Assembly: GCA_963277665.1 (NCBI GenBank) | Contig: OY728131.1 | Span: forward strand, 1,395,834,688 to 1,395,898,687 | Direction: 5' to 3' | Length of the DNA: 64,000 nt | From: Viscum album | Lineage: Eukaryota > Streptophyta > Magnoliopsida > Santalales > Viscaceae | Shown: piece by piece, positions 22,105-34,400 of the stretch | How positions within the stretch are numbered: the stretch's first letter is position 1 | Layout of the letters: each line of letters begins with the position of its first letter | Notes under the pieces: model-generated | The model's database searches: none | Seen by the model: the letters and a program-made list of their open reading frames with translations, nothing else | Told to the model about the DNA's origin: nothing | Made by a program: the position numbers and the translations under genes

Positions 22105-23890
22105 TGAGCCTTCCTTTTTTAGGTATATCTATTTATGAGTTTTTCAAACAAATTCTGATGGGTTTTCATTTGTATTTAATCCATGGTGACTAAGTCATTT
22201 TTAGGGAAAAAGATCAATTGATGGGGAAAATGACCTAACTTTCAGGGATGTATATTTGTTTTAATTAATTAAGACTATGTATAAGTGTGATAAATTAAAT
22301 GATAATGTTTTTCGTGAGTTTGGAATGATTTGAAGTTGGTTTAGTCTCTTTTTATGAAGATGGGATGGAAACAATCTATATGGAATTTATACATCATGTA
22401 CTTGTTAAATTAAATTTATCTATTCCCAATCACAAAACACTAACTGGTATCATGATGTGAAGTGAGTAGAATCTGTAAGTCTATTAAATGTCATATAATG
22501 ATGGATTATGGTGAAAATTAACCAGAGGTGTTGGGTTTTTCAGCATAACCAATTACAATGAAATACAAATTGTGTAAATGGGTTACACACATTGTAATTA
22601 TAATGAAAAGTAGCACTAATTATCACAACATTCCTGATCCTTTATAAAACATTTTTTTTGCTCCTCTTATAAATCCCTAGATAACTCCCAGTGATTCTTT
22701 TACTATTTCAACTCCTCTAATTGTTTTTGTTTGGGGTTTGATCCTTGGTAGGTCTATTTTCTTTCGTCTTATTTTTTATTCCTCTTTCTTTTGATGAAGT
22801 GGTTTTTCCATTTGATCACCACTATGGAATCATGTTGATCATGTTTTTGTGTGATCTATTTTCCTTTTTTTTATCTTCTTAACCGCTATTTTTGTTGTTG
22901 ATTTCGGTTGGAATGGTTTATTAATCACAATATAACTGTAGGGAAGTAAACCTAACCCTATGGTTTGCTAAATTTTTAAGTATGTTGATTTTTTCACCCT
23001 GTTGAATGAATTAATTTATTTAATTATGAATTATAATAAACCATGGGATTATATTATTTGGTTGGATCCCTTTAGAATGAATAGTTGTCACAACCTATCA
23101 TACTTCTACTCAATAGGTGAGAGAACCCTTGAATAATAATAACATGGATAATGGTTTAAAGTTTTTTTAGCACCATATGATATTACAGGTGATTTCTTGA
23201 TATAGAATCACATAGAAAATACATTATTGTATATTTATATAGTTATTAATAAATTTATATATACATGAATGTGTCATTGAAAGAAAAATTATAGTTAACA
23301 CAATTTAACCCTGAGGATTATGATGTGATATTTCCACATCCTTATTGGTATGACTTGTTGATTTGATGTTGAAATGTTTATATTATGGGATTTTACTGAA
23401 GTATTAAATGATTATATATAATTATTAACAAACTGACACATTATAATATTATAATATAGGGGGCTATTCCCATTGATACATGTTTTAATACTTATATTTC
23501 GGGCTTGAGCCAGTTGATGTTGAAATTATTATATATAGGGTTATGGGTGGATGGTGAATTTGTTATACGAAGGGCTATTATAGATTGGTTGATTGTACCG
23601 TGGATTATGGTTATGGTTGATATGGTTGAGCTATTTTCTCAAAGTCATTCCCAGAAGGTGGTAAATTAGTTTGATTTATGTTTTGTATTAATTTAATAAT
23701 TAATACATCTATCATCATATTATTTCATGATTCTTTTCCCACATTATCTTTGTTTAGAAATGATGGTGTCGACCAACTGATCTATACTCACACCATATTA
23801 ATTCCTCCATTTGGTACCTGATTTGATAACATAGATACAAGTTTGGAAAAGGTCGAGGGATAATGTTCTTCATTTTTTATTGATATATGG
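22105..23890 (+). mobile_element. Gypsy A, 3' LTR
   Basis: This aligns in order with 4279-4634 and then 15087 to about 16520. The match fades near 23890, so roughly the last 400 bases of the LTR have no partner here. They were either deleted or displaced by another insertion. Start and end are therefore approximate, and no target duplication for the whole element can be shown. Confidence 0.65.
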
Positions 23891-24291
23891 GAGTGTATTA
23901 AATGCCCAAACAATAGTAAATTTTGTAAGTTTTTTATTTTTATTCAAATATTTATATGAAGTTTATAATTAAATATGTTGTTTATATTTTCAATATCCTA
24001 TCTTGGAGACCCTTGATGAAAATAAATATGAAAACATCAAGTTGAATGATCATTTGAGAATGGTTTTAGGTGAATATCACCATAGCAGCATCTGATGTCG
24101 ACCAGCGAAACCCAAAATCCCCTCTAGGTATTGGATATCGTTGAGCTCCTCTCAAGGATCTCAGACCACTAAGCTACAAAACGCTCATGTAGAAGTAACT
24201 ATAGAAAAAAATAAACATAGATGTGCTAAAAAGAAGTAAACAAGAGCATTAAAGAAGTAATATTATCACCGAATAATTCTTAAAAGGTATT
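23891..24291. other. AT-rich spacer after gypsy A
   Basis: No gene is supported. Positions 24080-24195 are of more balanced composition. On the minus strand they contain GTAGCTTAGTGGTCTGAG, which resembles an A-box of tRNA-derived repeats, but no B-box follows at the right distance. Confidence 0.35.
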
Positions 24292-24600
24292 TTGGTTATC
24301 AATCAATCACTTCCATTGGAGGTTGCTACAACTATTTATTCATATATAGAATCAATGCATTCTTTAAATGATGGCCCTAGTGATGCCTACGATGGTCCTA
24401 GTTCTAATCATTCTGAGGGTGGTGGTGATGATGGTTTTAATGATGTTGATACTATAGTTAAGGATTTTGGTGAGAATGTTGATACTAATGATGATGATGA
24501 TGATGTTGCTGATGGTGGGGATGATGACTTTTGCGATTGGATAGATATTGGACCCCTTTATTTTTCAACTAGTAGGAAGGAGACTTGTGTAGTTCTGTGA
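24292..24600 (+). CDS. Hypothetical acidic low-complexity ORF (doubtful gene)
   Basis: This is a 102-codon open frame in AT-rich surroundings. The centre is rich in Asp and Gly (DDDDDVADGGDDDF near residues 67-80), followed by CDWIDIGPLYF and a stop. There is no signal peptide, membrane segment or motif I recognise. The GATGATGAT run makes a long acidic frame likely by chance, yet the tail is non-repetitive, so it might be the last exon of a transposase or host gene. A decayed CACTA element lies 160 bases downstream. No function is proposed. Confidence 0.25.
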   Translation: MVINQSLPLEVATTIYSYIESMHSLNDGPSDAYDGPSSNHSEGGGDDGFNDVDTIVKDFGENVDTNDDDDDVADGGDDDFCDWIDIGPLYFSTSRKETCVVL

Positions 24601-24760
24601 TGACTTAAATTGATTTATTTTATGTATTTATATGTATATTTTATTATTTCATATGGTTTTAAATTTATTAAATCTATTAATTGGATACTAAATGAAGAAA
24701 ATTTGTGCTACATTGAAATTTTATGTATTGGTTCAAGACTTTGGGGAAGAAGGTAGTGGG

Positions 24761-25074
24761 GCTACTACCAAATGTAGGCAGTAACCTATACCCACATTAT
24801 CTAGAACCTTGGGAATAGGTTCTCTGATGGGGGTACATAGACACGTGGTTCTCAAACTGTGGTTGTAGATATATACCAATGGTTTATTGATACTGTATGT
24901 ATAACAAAATCATTGTGACCTATACACACTATTTTACACAATAACTAGTTATAGGTCTATACCAATGCCCAAATTGGCCATAGTTCTCAAAACCATGCAT
25001 ATAAATATTCCCACATTTTTATGTTTTATACCTAGGGTTTAAAATGGCGGGTATAGGTGCCTTATCCAATAGTG
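24761..25074. mobile_element. Decayed short CACTA-like element
   Basis: The end TTATCCAATAGTG resembles the right end TTTTTCCAGTAGTG of the intact element at 30691-31494. Just inside the left end CCTATACCCACATT pairs with GAACCTTGGGAATAGG, a decayed version of that element's CCTATACCCACGGTTTT/AACCGTGGGTATAGG palindrome. A further half-palindrome lies at the right end (GGCGGGTATAGG). The flanks GGG and GGT could be a worn 3-bp target duplication. The left terminus GCTACTACC is a poor match to CACTACTGG. Confidence 0.5.
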
Positions 25075-27430
25075 GGTTCTTACTGGAATTGAGTAGACTT
25101 ATATAAACAAATAATCTGTATTTACCAAAAAAACCTTTTTAATTTGATAAGAAAATAAAACCAAAATCTATAAAATATATATAAATATAAAATTGATGTA
25201 TTAATATAATACGCGACAACGAGTCAAATTTTATTCATGATTTATATCAAAATTGAAAATCTAAGTTATCTTGGTGTATGAAAAAATGTAAATCCTAGGA
25301 TATATGATAAAATGTTTCTCAATTAGAGGATCACATTAATAGATTTACAACGCTGTATATGGACTATTATTATCGACACCACATTTACCACTACCTTTTA
25401 CAAAAATAAATTGTCTGCATGACCAGAGTATATCACCACACATGTTCTCATATAGGATTGTGTATATCAATACATATTAGAAAAAATGATTTCATCAATA
25501 TAAAATTAGTATAAATATATGAATTTATTATAAAAATTTGTGTGGAAATAATAGTACGTAATCATAGCTTTATTACCCAAAATAACCTTACATCATCTCG
25601 ATACCACCAAATTGATGGGTAATATATATTTTCCTTATCATTAATAATAAATCTCATAAAAATAACATTTAATAAATAAAATATTTATGAAATTTTTTAA
25701 CACATAAAAAAGACCTTATAATCACACCTTTAGTTAAGAAGAATTTCTAATCCAAAATAAATTACTACACATCTTTGGTCTAAAAACATAATAGAGACCA
25801 CACCACATTGATTACAATACACATGTAATAGAATATCAAGTAATAGATATCAATAATTCATTCAATAAATAATTTATTAGACCATTGATTAGAAATAATA
25901 GAAAATATATCACATTAAAGTATCTAATAATCTCCTATAACACTCTAACATAATCAATCCACTCTAAAAACCACCCTTGTTAATGTTGAGATCATTATTT
26001 CATCCCAAAGAAAAAAAATAATTAGGTTAGGGGTTGATGAAATGTGTTAGGGAAATAATCACACATAATGTGTTGTATTTTTATGAACCCACTCATTTAG
26101 AATCATGAAAATATCATATAAAATTATATTTATAATAATATTCACCTATAATATGAAATTCTATTATCAATTTGAAATATAGTACATAAGAAATTTTCTG
26201 ACCCATGTTACTAAAATATAAATGTATAAAAATATATGCAACCCAAATAAGAATGATATGGGGCCAACAATGTAGTAAGACAGATTTCAACTCCGTAAAA
26301 ACCAATTCTAAATTCAATATTAAAGAACCAAATTATCTTTTCCATAACCAACACTACCAATATGTCTGAAAATAATATTTAATTGATCACATTTACATCA
26401 TCTCATAAATTCTTGATCAAGGGGTTAGTATAACTACTTATGGTGGTCCTTACATGTTCTATAAATCTATTAGTTAAATAACATATAAATATAGTGAATA
26501 AGGTTAGGAAACATTACATAGACAATGCCACAACACAAAAATACTCAATATATATAAAAATCAAACTATAAATCCTTGTTTCTAATATATTTAGACTCAT
26601 ATTTTATAATTTTTACTGGAATGTGTAGACCACTAAGAAGGTGGGATTAAATTAGTGGTGATATTTTATAATTTTTTTTCTATTAATATTAAAACTTATA
26701 ACTTGTTATAGTTTTTATCCCCTCCAATTTATCTCTCAATATCATCAATATAAATAGACAAATAAATAATGCAAGTAATAAATTTTTTTATAATGTTTTG
26801 TCCAAATGTTCGAACCTTGTCATTTTCATTTTTACTCTCATCAATCCATAGATATCCACTATATAATGATTTGAATAACAATTGGGAAACTACCATCAAT
26901 TTGATTATATCTTCCAAAATGGAATTGCACTGGTTCCTACTAGTGATAATAATTTCTACTTCTTAATAGATAATGAAATATTAAAACATTGAAATTATCT
27001 TATAATAAATACTGTATTATTATTCTTTATCTATTAACACTTAGTTCATCGTAATTTTTTCTAATTCAACCCACTTTGGTATACATTTGTTACCTAAAAA
27101 TGTGATTTGTTTTTGAAGATTGATTGTTGAAGGATATGAATAGTTTTACATTCCTTCACAAATGGTTTACTATATTTTTTAATCGAAAATTAAAATGGAT
27201 TCCACATCATTAATGGACTACATGGTTACTTCGAAAAGTCATTCAACTGTTGGGATTTCTGACTACTGATAGTTAGGGACTCTTATTGGTTGAGAGGATG
27301 GGAGGTGATACTCATCATACCCTGTTGAGGGGAATTATTATCTACTATGGGACTATATTATTAATTTAATATACTTTTTTGAATCCTTCCAAAATCCCAA
27401 TGTAGGATAGGTTACCCTTATGAACATAAT
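25075..27430. other. AT-rich DNA without recognisable genes
   Basis: Nothing supportable on either strand. Open frames (for example 26114-26317 and 26729-26966) overlap on opposite strands, are short and have no domain. No PBS, zinc-knuckle, RT or TIR motif was found. Confidence 0.5.
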
Positions 27431-29084
27431 GTAATTGAAACGATGTGAAATGACTTGTGCATTACAGGTTCTCCTCTATTATCTTATTATGTTATTACTC
27501 ATTGGATTATATCTACAATTAGGAATTCTAGATTTCATTGTTATCTATGAAAATACTCAGCATACCATAATTAGTATTAACACTCAAAAGGAATCCTATG
27601 TATCCTATGAAAATATGTATCAACACCCACATTGTCCGAGTGACATAGTTTAAGGGCATATGATAATACCAAACCATATAATTTGACATCATATGGTAAG
27701 GATGTTTGTGGGGGGATTTATATATGAGATTTGTGGGATTTGTCCTTTTAGTGGTATTCATTGTATCCCATGAAAATGGACATCAATGTCCACATTGTTA
27801 TGATGTTATGTGAATCTGTGTTTTAAATGGTGTGAAAACAGAAAATTGAGTGGGTATTATATATACATATATATATATATGAGGTTTTCATGATATTTTT
27901 CAATTGTATAATACCCCTTTAAAGTAAAATAAAATGAATTTGGGGCATAAAATTATTAAGGCTTCTCATAATGGGGGTGACTTTTTATACAAATTGTATG
28001 TCTGATGCATATCAATAATCAAATTTGAAACATGATCAGTGTGAGAAAAAAAATGATGGAAAGAGATAAAAACATTTCATATGAGTGTAAGATTGAATTC
28101 TTATATGGATTACACATTGAGGCTTCCCTTAAAGGAATATGGTTACCAGGCCTATAAATTATTTAGATCTATGAGAAATGAAATGAGTTTTCACAAGAAA
28201 TATTGTAATGTAAAAGTTATGGGAAGTGATCTTGGAATTTATGGGGGAATATTAACATGTGAATACAAAATATGTGGGGGATATTTAATATTTAACATAG
28301 TCCTTAAAAGGGAATCCTATATATCGATATTATAATAGAAATCAAATCCCTCATAGTTAATAACTTACTTTCTAATTTGGAGGTAAGTAAATGAATTCAT
28401 GTGGAACATTTCCTTATTAGTTGGAAAGTATTAGGGACTTAAATCATGGTGGGAGTTGATATGGTATAAACAAGGGGAATATATCAATTATAGGAATATT
28501 AAGGTATGGTTGGGGAATACACACTCGAACATGCCAAATGATCGATTGGTGATTTTACACCCAAGGGGATGCCTAATTTGAATTTATTCATGATAAGAAT
28601 ATTTTTTTTAGATCACAATAAAGCTAAAATATGGAATCTTAATATATGTTATATAATTGATTCCAAATTTTTAAATATCAACATGATGTGATATGATAAA
28701 AAAAGGACTAAAGCGGAATTTCAACATGATGAAATATGATAATATAAGAAGTGGTAACTTATGTTAAGGTGTTTGAAGGCATAGTCAGAGCATAAACATA
28801 AATGGATTCTCATGTATAAACCCCTTCATCATATACTTCTTGATGATGAATTATGTCACACTTATGGGATAATTTTACCTTATAATTTTGAACAATAAGG
28901 GTATTGCGCTAAAGAGGATGTGTAAGGTATATACTAATTCCATTTCCATTATCAAATGAATAAATATGACCAAGAATGATCCTTTTTATGTGTTTTAATT
29001 GCACATAATCTCTTTCATGGTAATGATGAATGATAACTTACCCTATTCATTATATGGGTTAGGTTATCACTTGACCATGTAGGT

Positions 29085-29181
29085 GTCATGTGATCACATT
29101 ACCACAAGGTGATCATGTGATCACATGACCACAAGGTGATCATGTGCTCACATGACCACAAGGTGATCATGTGCTCATAAG
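29085..29181. repeat. 27-bp minisatellite with palindromic GTGATCAC cores
   Basis: ACCACAAGGTGATCATGTG starts at 29101, 29128 and 29155, a strict 27-base step, with a partial copy before. Each unit contains GATCATG and GTGATCAC or GTGCTCAC words that can pair with themselves or with neighbours. Confidence 0.85.
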
Positions 29182-30687
29182 TGGGGCATGACGTGGATTT
29201 ATTAACTATGTTTTCATGTACGGGTGCCACATAAATAGGCTGCTTGGGGAATTCCATATAGAGTGAGGTGCATGACCTTATCTATGAATAGTTGGCTACT
29301 ATGAAATGGGTGTATCTCTAAGGTTCTTATAACCAAGACTTGTGGAAAGGGGTGCCAGATTATCATTTAAAACAAAGTAGAATGAAGGAAACATATCTTA
29401 TCGAATATGACTAGGCCATATAAAATGTGTATCTTTAATCCATCACTTGACCAAGAGTTCAAATTTTAGGTCCATGTGAATAATTTTCATGACTGAGAGT
29501 TCTTATGATTATGAGAGACTGCATGATCAACCTATCATTGATATCTTCTTTGAACCCATGGAACGACCAGTATCTATTAAATGAGGGTGTGTGAGGGCAT
29601 TGTGTGAAGAAATTTTTCATGAATTTACTAGTATGTTATTCTACATATAAAGGGCCACATGGAGGATGGGATTTATTCCTATATCTATATAGTGGATTCA
29701 TGTAACCAAGGTTACAATAGACATGTATGCATGACTAATATCTTTTGTCCTGGACCATATTAAAGGAATGAAATAATGGCTAAAGATCAATGATTCCTCG
29801 TGAGGGTCCTACCATGGTATCCTAAAGTGTCCCTTCTGAAGAAGTAAATAAAAATCCCTTGAATACTTCTCTATATTCCTTTATGTATCCCTTTGTTTCT
29901 CATCCTCCTTATCTCTATCTCTTCGCCATATTCAAGGAGAAGAGAAGGTTTATATAGGAAAGAGGGGATGGTATTTTCTCTTTCATGAAAGTGGAATGAT
30001 CCAAATGTATAATCATGAGGTGGTGGGGAGATATAGAATAAACTAGTATAATCTATCATGATTCATTTGAATGAGGTCTCATGTTATCAATGGTGTTAGG
30101 TGATCTCATATATTTGATCCATCGCATAAAGAATAGCCACCGCAACACCATTTCTTTATGAAGAGCCTCTTTCAATCCCATAATATGATGTTATGGAGGA
30201 CTAATCATTGTGTATCCCTATGGGGATTAATCACATTAAACATCCATTATAGTAACAGATCCTTTCATGAAAAAACAAATTCATGGAAGATGCACATTGC
30301 ATGAATGGGGGTTCAGAAATGGATTCATTCCATAAAAATTTCCATTAAAATCTCTAGATCAATGACTATAAAACAATAAAGTTAAGAACCAACATAAATA
30401 ATAATCAGGATGTAGAATATGGAATGGAAATGATCATATTATTCAAATTATCCATATCGAATGGTGCATGTTATATGTATAATATTTTAAACAAATGAAT
30501 AGTTCAAAACATAGAAGTTATCCCATATCATAAATCAAGATGGTTAACATCCAATTAATAATAAAACATGCTCCATTTTTAGATCAGTTTCATGTATCCA
30601 GGTGTACTCCATGCTTCCACTAGAATTACCCTATTTTGTAACCTCCTCCACACTACCAACTCATGATGTGGATCTACATCCTCTTTG

Positions 30688-30690
30688 TTT
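30688..30690. repeat. CACTA target duplication TTT, left
   Basis: TTT precedes CACTACTGG and is repeated after the right terminus at 31495-31497. Three bases is the size made by CACTA transposases; TTT is weak evidence alone in AT-rich DNA. Confidence 0.7.
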
Positions 30691-31132
30691 CACTACTGGA
30701 AAATGGACTTATCCCCATGGTTTTCCTCAAAACCGTGGGGATAGGTACCCCCTATACCCACGGTTTTGGAAAACCGTGGGTATAGGTCAATTTTCAAGAC
30801 CTGTACCCACGGTTTTCAAAAACCGTGGGCATAGGGGGGTCTATCCCCACGGTTTTCCAAAACCGTGGGGATAGGTCTTGAAAAATGACCTATACCCACA
30901 GTTTTCAAGAACCGTGGGTATAGGGGTACCTATCCCCACGGTTTTGAGGAGAACCGTGGGGATAGGTATAGGATAAAAAACCTATACCCACGGTTTTGAA
31001 AAACCGTGGGTATAGGTTTCCCATGTGTGCGCGGGAAATTTTTTTTTCCGCGGGAATGATTTTTTTTTTGGCGGGAGTCCTATACCTACGGTTCTTCCCT
31101 CTATACCCATGGTTTATATAACTATATTTAAC

Positions 31133-31155
31133 TAAATATATATATATATATATAC
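31133..31155. repeat. TA microsatellite inside the CACTA element
   Basis: About 11 TA dinucleotides followed by CACACA. Confidence 0.9.
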
Positions 31156-31169
31156 ACACATAATTGATA

Positions 31170-31230
31170 GTAGGGTAGTGTTAGACGCGGTACTTTGCAG
31201 CGAAGAGGTCGTGGGATCGACACCCGCCTG
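31170..31230 (+). other. tRNA-like segment inside the CACTA element
   Basis: TAGTGTTAGACGCGGTACT resembles a tRNA D-arm/A-box. About 35 bases on, GGTCGTGGGATCGACACCC resembles a variable region plus T-arm: stem GTGGG/CCCGC around the seven-base loop ATCGACA, where tRNAs have TTCGANN. The anticodon stem is poor and no clear acceptor stem is present. This is therefore a remnant or captured tRNA-derived sequence, not a working tRNA. Confidence 0.4.
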
Positions 31231-31494
31231 CAGCTTTATTTTAGGATCTATACCCACGGTTTTGAAACCGTGGGTAAAATCCATTGGCATCGTGGCAATT
31301 GGGAATGTTTTGTTGACACGGTGGCAGAACACCTATACCCACGGTTTTGGAAAACCGTGGGTATAGGCTGGGGACCTATACTGACGGTGTTCCAGCCCAC
31401 GGTTCCCAAAACTGTGGGTATAGCCTATACCCACGGTTTTGGGGGCTATACCCACGGTTTTGAACCGTGGGTATAGGCCTTTTTTCCAGTAGTG

Positions 31495-31497
31495 TTT
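31495..31497. repeat. CACTA target duplication TTT, right
   Basis: Matches 30688-30690; see the entry for the left copy. Confidence 0.7.
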
Positions 31498-34400
31498 AAA
31501 TAAGTGCATGAAAACCCACCCGCCTTAATGTATAGTCCTATATTATAGCTACATGGCTTGGTTGACATAACTCCCACATGTTTTGAGTTGAGTTGGATAG
31601 TAGGATATCCATGGTTGACATTATATTTTATTAAAATATTCTAGAAATACTTAGAATAGAATCAAAGTAATCAGTATGATATAAATATCACATAAAAATT
31701 TTTTTAGCCCAATCATTTCCCTTTTTCATTCTTCCTTAAATATTCTCATCATAATTTATGAAAAAATAATTATTATTTTCATAGGAATAAAAACCTATAA
31801 AATATCCCACAAAGGTGTTTGGAAAACATTTAGTATTGCTAATATCACCCCAATAGAGTTTGGATCATTCAGAATGAAATGAATTCAGTTCAATGATAGG
31901 AATATAGAACATTACCTCATCCTTGAATATATGATGATATTTTTCAATGGACCTCATGAGAGGATTAATAAAGTAAGTGTTCTGACTTGGAATTTTTGTG
32001 TATCACTATGAAAAAAATCTCAACTCAATGTGTTAGAGTTTATAAGATGATTGATCTTCTCAATGAATAGATATCCTAAATTGGAAAAGATAGAAATTCA
32101 CCGATTCAAATGTGATTGGTATGGAAATCATTTTGAAGCTAGGTACATGATAAGAGTTTTGTAAACCACTACGTATACTAGGAGTGTGGGAATCAAGCCA
32201 CGTATTTTTCTCAGAAAGGGATTCAAATTCAAATCAATCATATTTATAAGGGAAAATATTTTCATCATCGGTTAATGGACAAATAAATCTATGATGAAAT
32301 ATTCTATATAGATATAACTCAAATGTATGATATAGGATTTAATCACATTAATATAGAATCATGGTTAGGGATTGATGTTTTAGTGGTAGAGCTACCAATA
32401 TTTGATTCTCAGGAATAAATTTCAGCCCACTAAATCATGTAGGCTCTATGAATTTTAAGGCATTACAAGATAGACAATGTGTTATATAGTGTCAAAACAT
32501 GAGAGGACTATGAACTCTTTTATGGTTCATGGGTAATATATCTATTCACTATTTTTTTTAAGATTACTGGACCTAGAAATAATAGATTTTTTTTCTTTAG
32601 GACCATATAATGGTTTTAAAATATTTTTAAATTTTATTTTAACCATATATTTTTCTTAAACAACTGAGGGAATGTATTATCGGGTTTGGAATTTGATTCA
32701 GTATAGAAAACCCTTTTCGGTTTTCATTTTGATAATTTTTATTCATTTTCCATATTTTTTAGTGATCGTTTTTTTCAAGATCATCTATGCTACATGTCAA
32801 TGAGTAGAGACTTGTCTCCTTCCATGACCTCCATTTTAGGGGTTTTCCCTATCTAGTATTATGTCTCCTCTCGTGGTTTATTTATGGTCATGTGAGTTAG
32901 ACCGATGATGTTTTTGGCTTTTGGGTTAAACACGTTTTATCCATATATGTTGTAGTTTATGGCCATACAGTTTAGACCATATGTTGTTATAGATTATTTT
33001 TTTATAGCTCGGACAATATATTATTGGTGGGTAAGTTCATATAACTTAGTCCTTATGTTTTTGTAGTGTAAGGTCATATAGATTAGACATTATGTTGAAA
33101 GAATAATGTTTCATATTGAATTTTAGAGTCATTATTATGGTAAACCATGTCTCAATGTTATTTAACTAGGGATGATGAGATGGAAAAAAACATGTCAGGG
33201 GTTATAGAAAATCACACTTGAGTGGTAAGCTCCTCTCCAATATGGGAATGACTCATAGGAGCCATATGTACTTTTTTCAAGGTATGGATTCCTCTAATAG
33301 ATATTATAGAACCTAATATGATTATAAAACTCATTTACAGTCAAGAATAGTGGTCCATGGAATCTAAACACACTCCTAACATGGGACCAAATATCAATTA
33401 TGGAGATTTAGATGCTAAAAACATGGAGTTGGTCTTTGAGGATGAATATTCAAGAATGGTTATGTAACCCAAAATCCTATATTATTTCATTGAGGATGAG
33501 TATTCAAAAAGGGTCATGTAACCCTACATCCTTTCTTTATGAAACTTTATAGTGCATGGTGACATAAAATCAAGGATATAAAGTCCACTTAGATTAATGG
33601 ATTATAAGCTTTGAAAATCATTTCTAAAGGAGTTATAAGAGAGGATATTTATATGGGATAGAAATTATAGGGTTCATTGTAAATAAGCCTATAGTCTAAA
33701 GCTCCTCTATGATATCTTTAGGGATCATTGATTAGAACTCCCTAATTTTAGGGGAAATATACCTCTAGTTTATGGTCCAAATTCCCTTATACAGATCCAA
33801 ATCATGAATTGTTAATATTTGGGAGCTATTTAAGATATAAAAACTCATATTTAAGTTCTGTGACAAATATTTTGAGATTCAAACAACATATAAATTAAGT
33901 TGGGTATAGTGAAAAGGCTATCTAGTGAGGGTTCTAGCAAACCATAGATAGTTCATATGAAAAAGGTTGAGGAACAATAATGAATGGAGGTTGAATTTAT
34001 AATATATACTACCTTAGTAAAAGTGGGATTCATTTTATTTTCACAAATCCCAGACTAAGAATTATGTGCAGCATGCAGACCTTTAGGATAAGTACATTAC
34101 ATGTTGAAACAACATCGAGGAGGTTAAATCCACATGAATTGTTAAGCTATGATATATTTATATAATTCCAAAAAGAGTTTATATTGGGGATGATGATATA
34201 GGAAAAATTGTTTTTGGATTCTCAGAAATCACTCTATTGTTATGATCTTCTCTACAATGTATATAGGGCTTATAGGGGTCAAATTTCTTTTTTATGGATA
34301 CTATTCCATTGGTTGATGGGAATAGGTCCCTCATGCATATTAAACTCATGCATATTCCATAATAGGGGTCCCTTAATTATAGACATGCTCACTTACAAGA

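Larger units (their letters stand above)
27431..30690. other. AT-rich DNA without recognisable genes, with local duplications
   Basis: No gene is supported. Segments at about 27585-27650 and 27755-27815 are diverged duplicates (ATCCTATGTATCCTATGAAA / CATTGTATCCCATGAAAA, each followed by ATCAAxxxCCACATTGT). This suggests an old tandem unit of about 175 bases. A third likeness lies near 28315. A 27-bp minisatellite is listed separately. The open frame 28081-28335 has no recognisable domain. Confidence 0.45.
30691..31494. mobile_element. Non-autonomous CACTA (En/Spm) element
   Basis: This 804-bp element has 13-bp perfect terminal inverted repeats CACTACTGGAAAA...TTTTCCAGTAGTG. Both halves are filled with copies of CCTATACCCACGGTTTT and its inverse AAAACCGTGGGTATAGG, arranged as about 11 short palindromes: seven on the left (about 30710-31020) and four on the right (about 31245-31480). 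CACTA elements carry such subterminal repeats as binding sites for the TNPA-type protein, so these are probably transposase sites. There is no transposase gene; the internal part (about 31020-31240) holds a poly-T/CGCGGG region, a TA microsatellite and a tRNA-like segment. Open frames running through the palindromes (for example 30602-30874) are artefacts of the repeat. The well-kept ends and motifs suggest a fairly recent arrival compared with neighbouring DNA. Confidence 0.9.

Noticed and set aside
24130..24190. Minus-strand GTAGCTTAGTGGTCTGAG as a tRNA or SINE head
   Set aside because: A-box-like only; no B-box at 30-60 bases and no tail repeat or target duplication could be found.
28081..28335. 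84-codon open frame in AT-rich DNA
   Set aside because: No domain and no splice or promoter context; length is not unusual for such sequence.
29085..29181. CRISPR-like array
   Set aside because: The 27-bp copies are directly contiguous with no unique spacers; this is a minisatellite in plant nuclear DNA.
31133..31155. TATA promoter
   Set aside because: It is a TA microsatellite within the CACTA element; no transcript start context.
30602..31476. Frames with repeated YPHGF/TVGIG-like peptides
   Set aside because: They translate the palindromic CACTA repeats and have no independent coding evidence.
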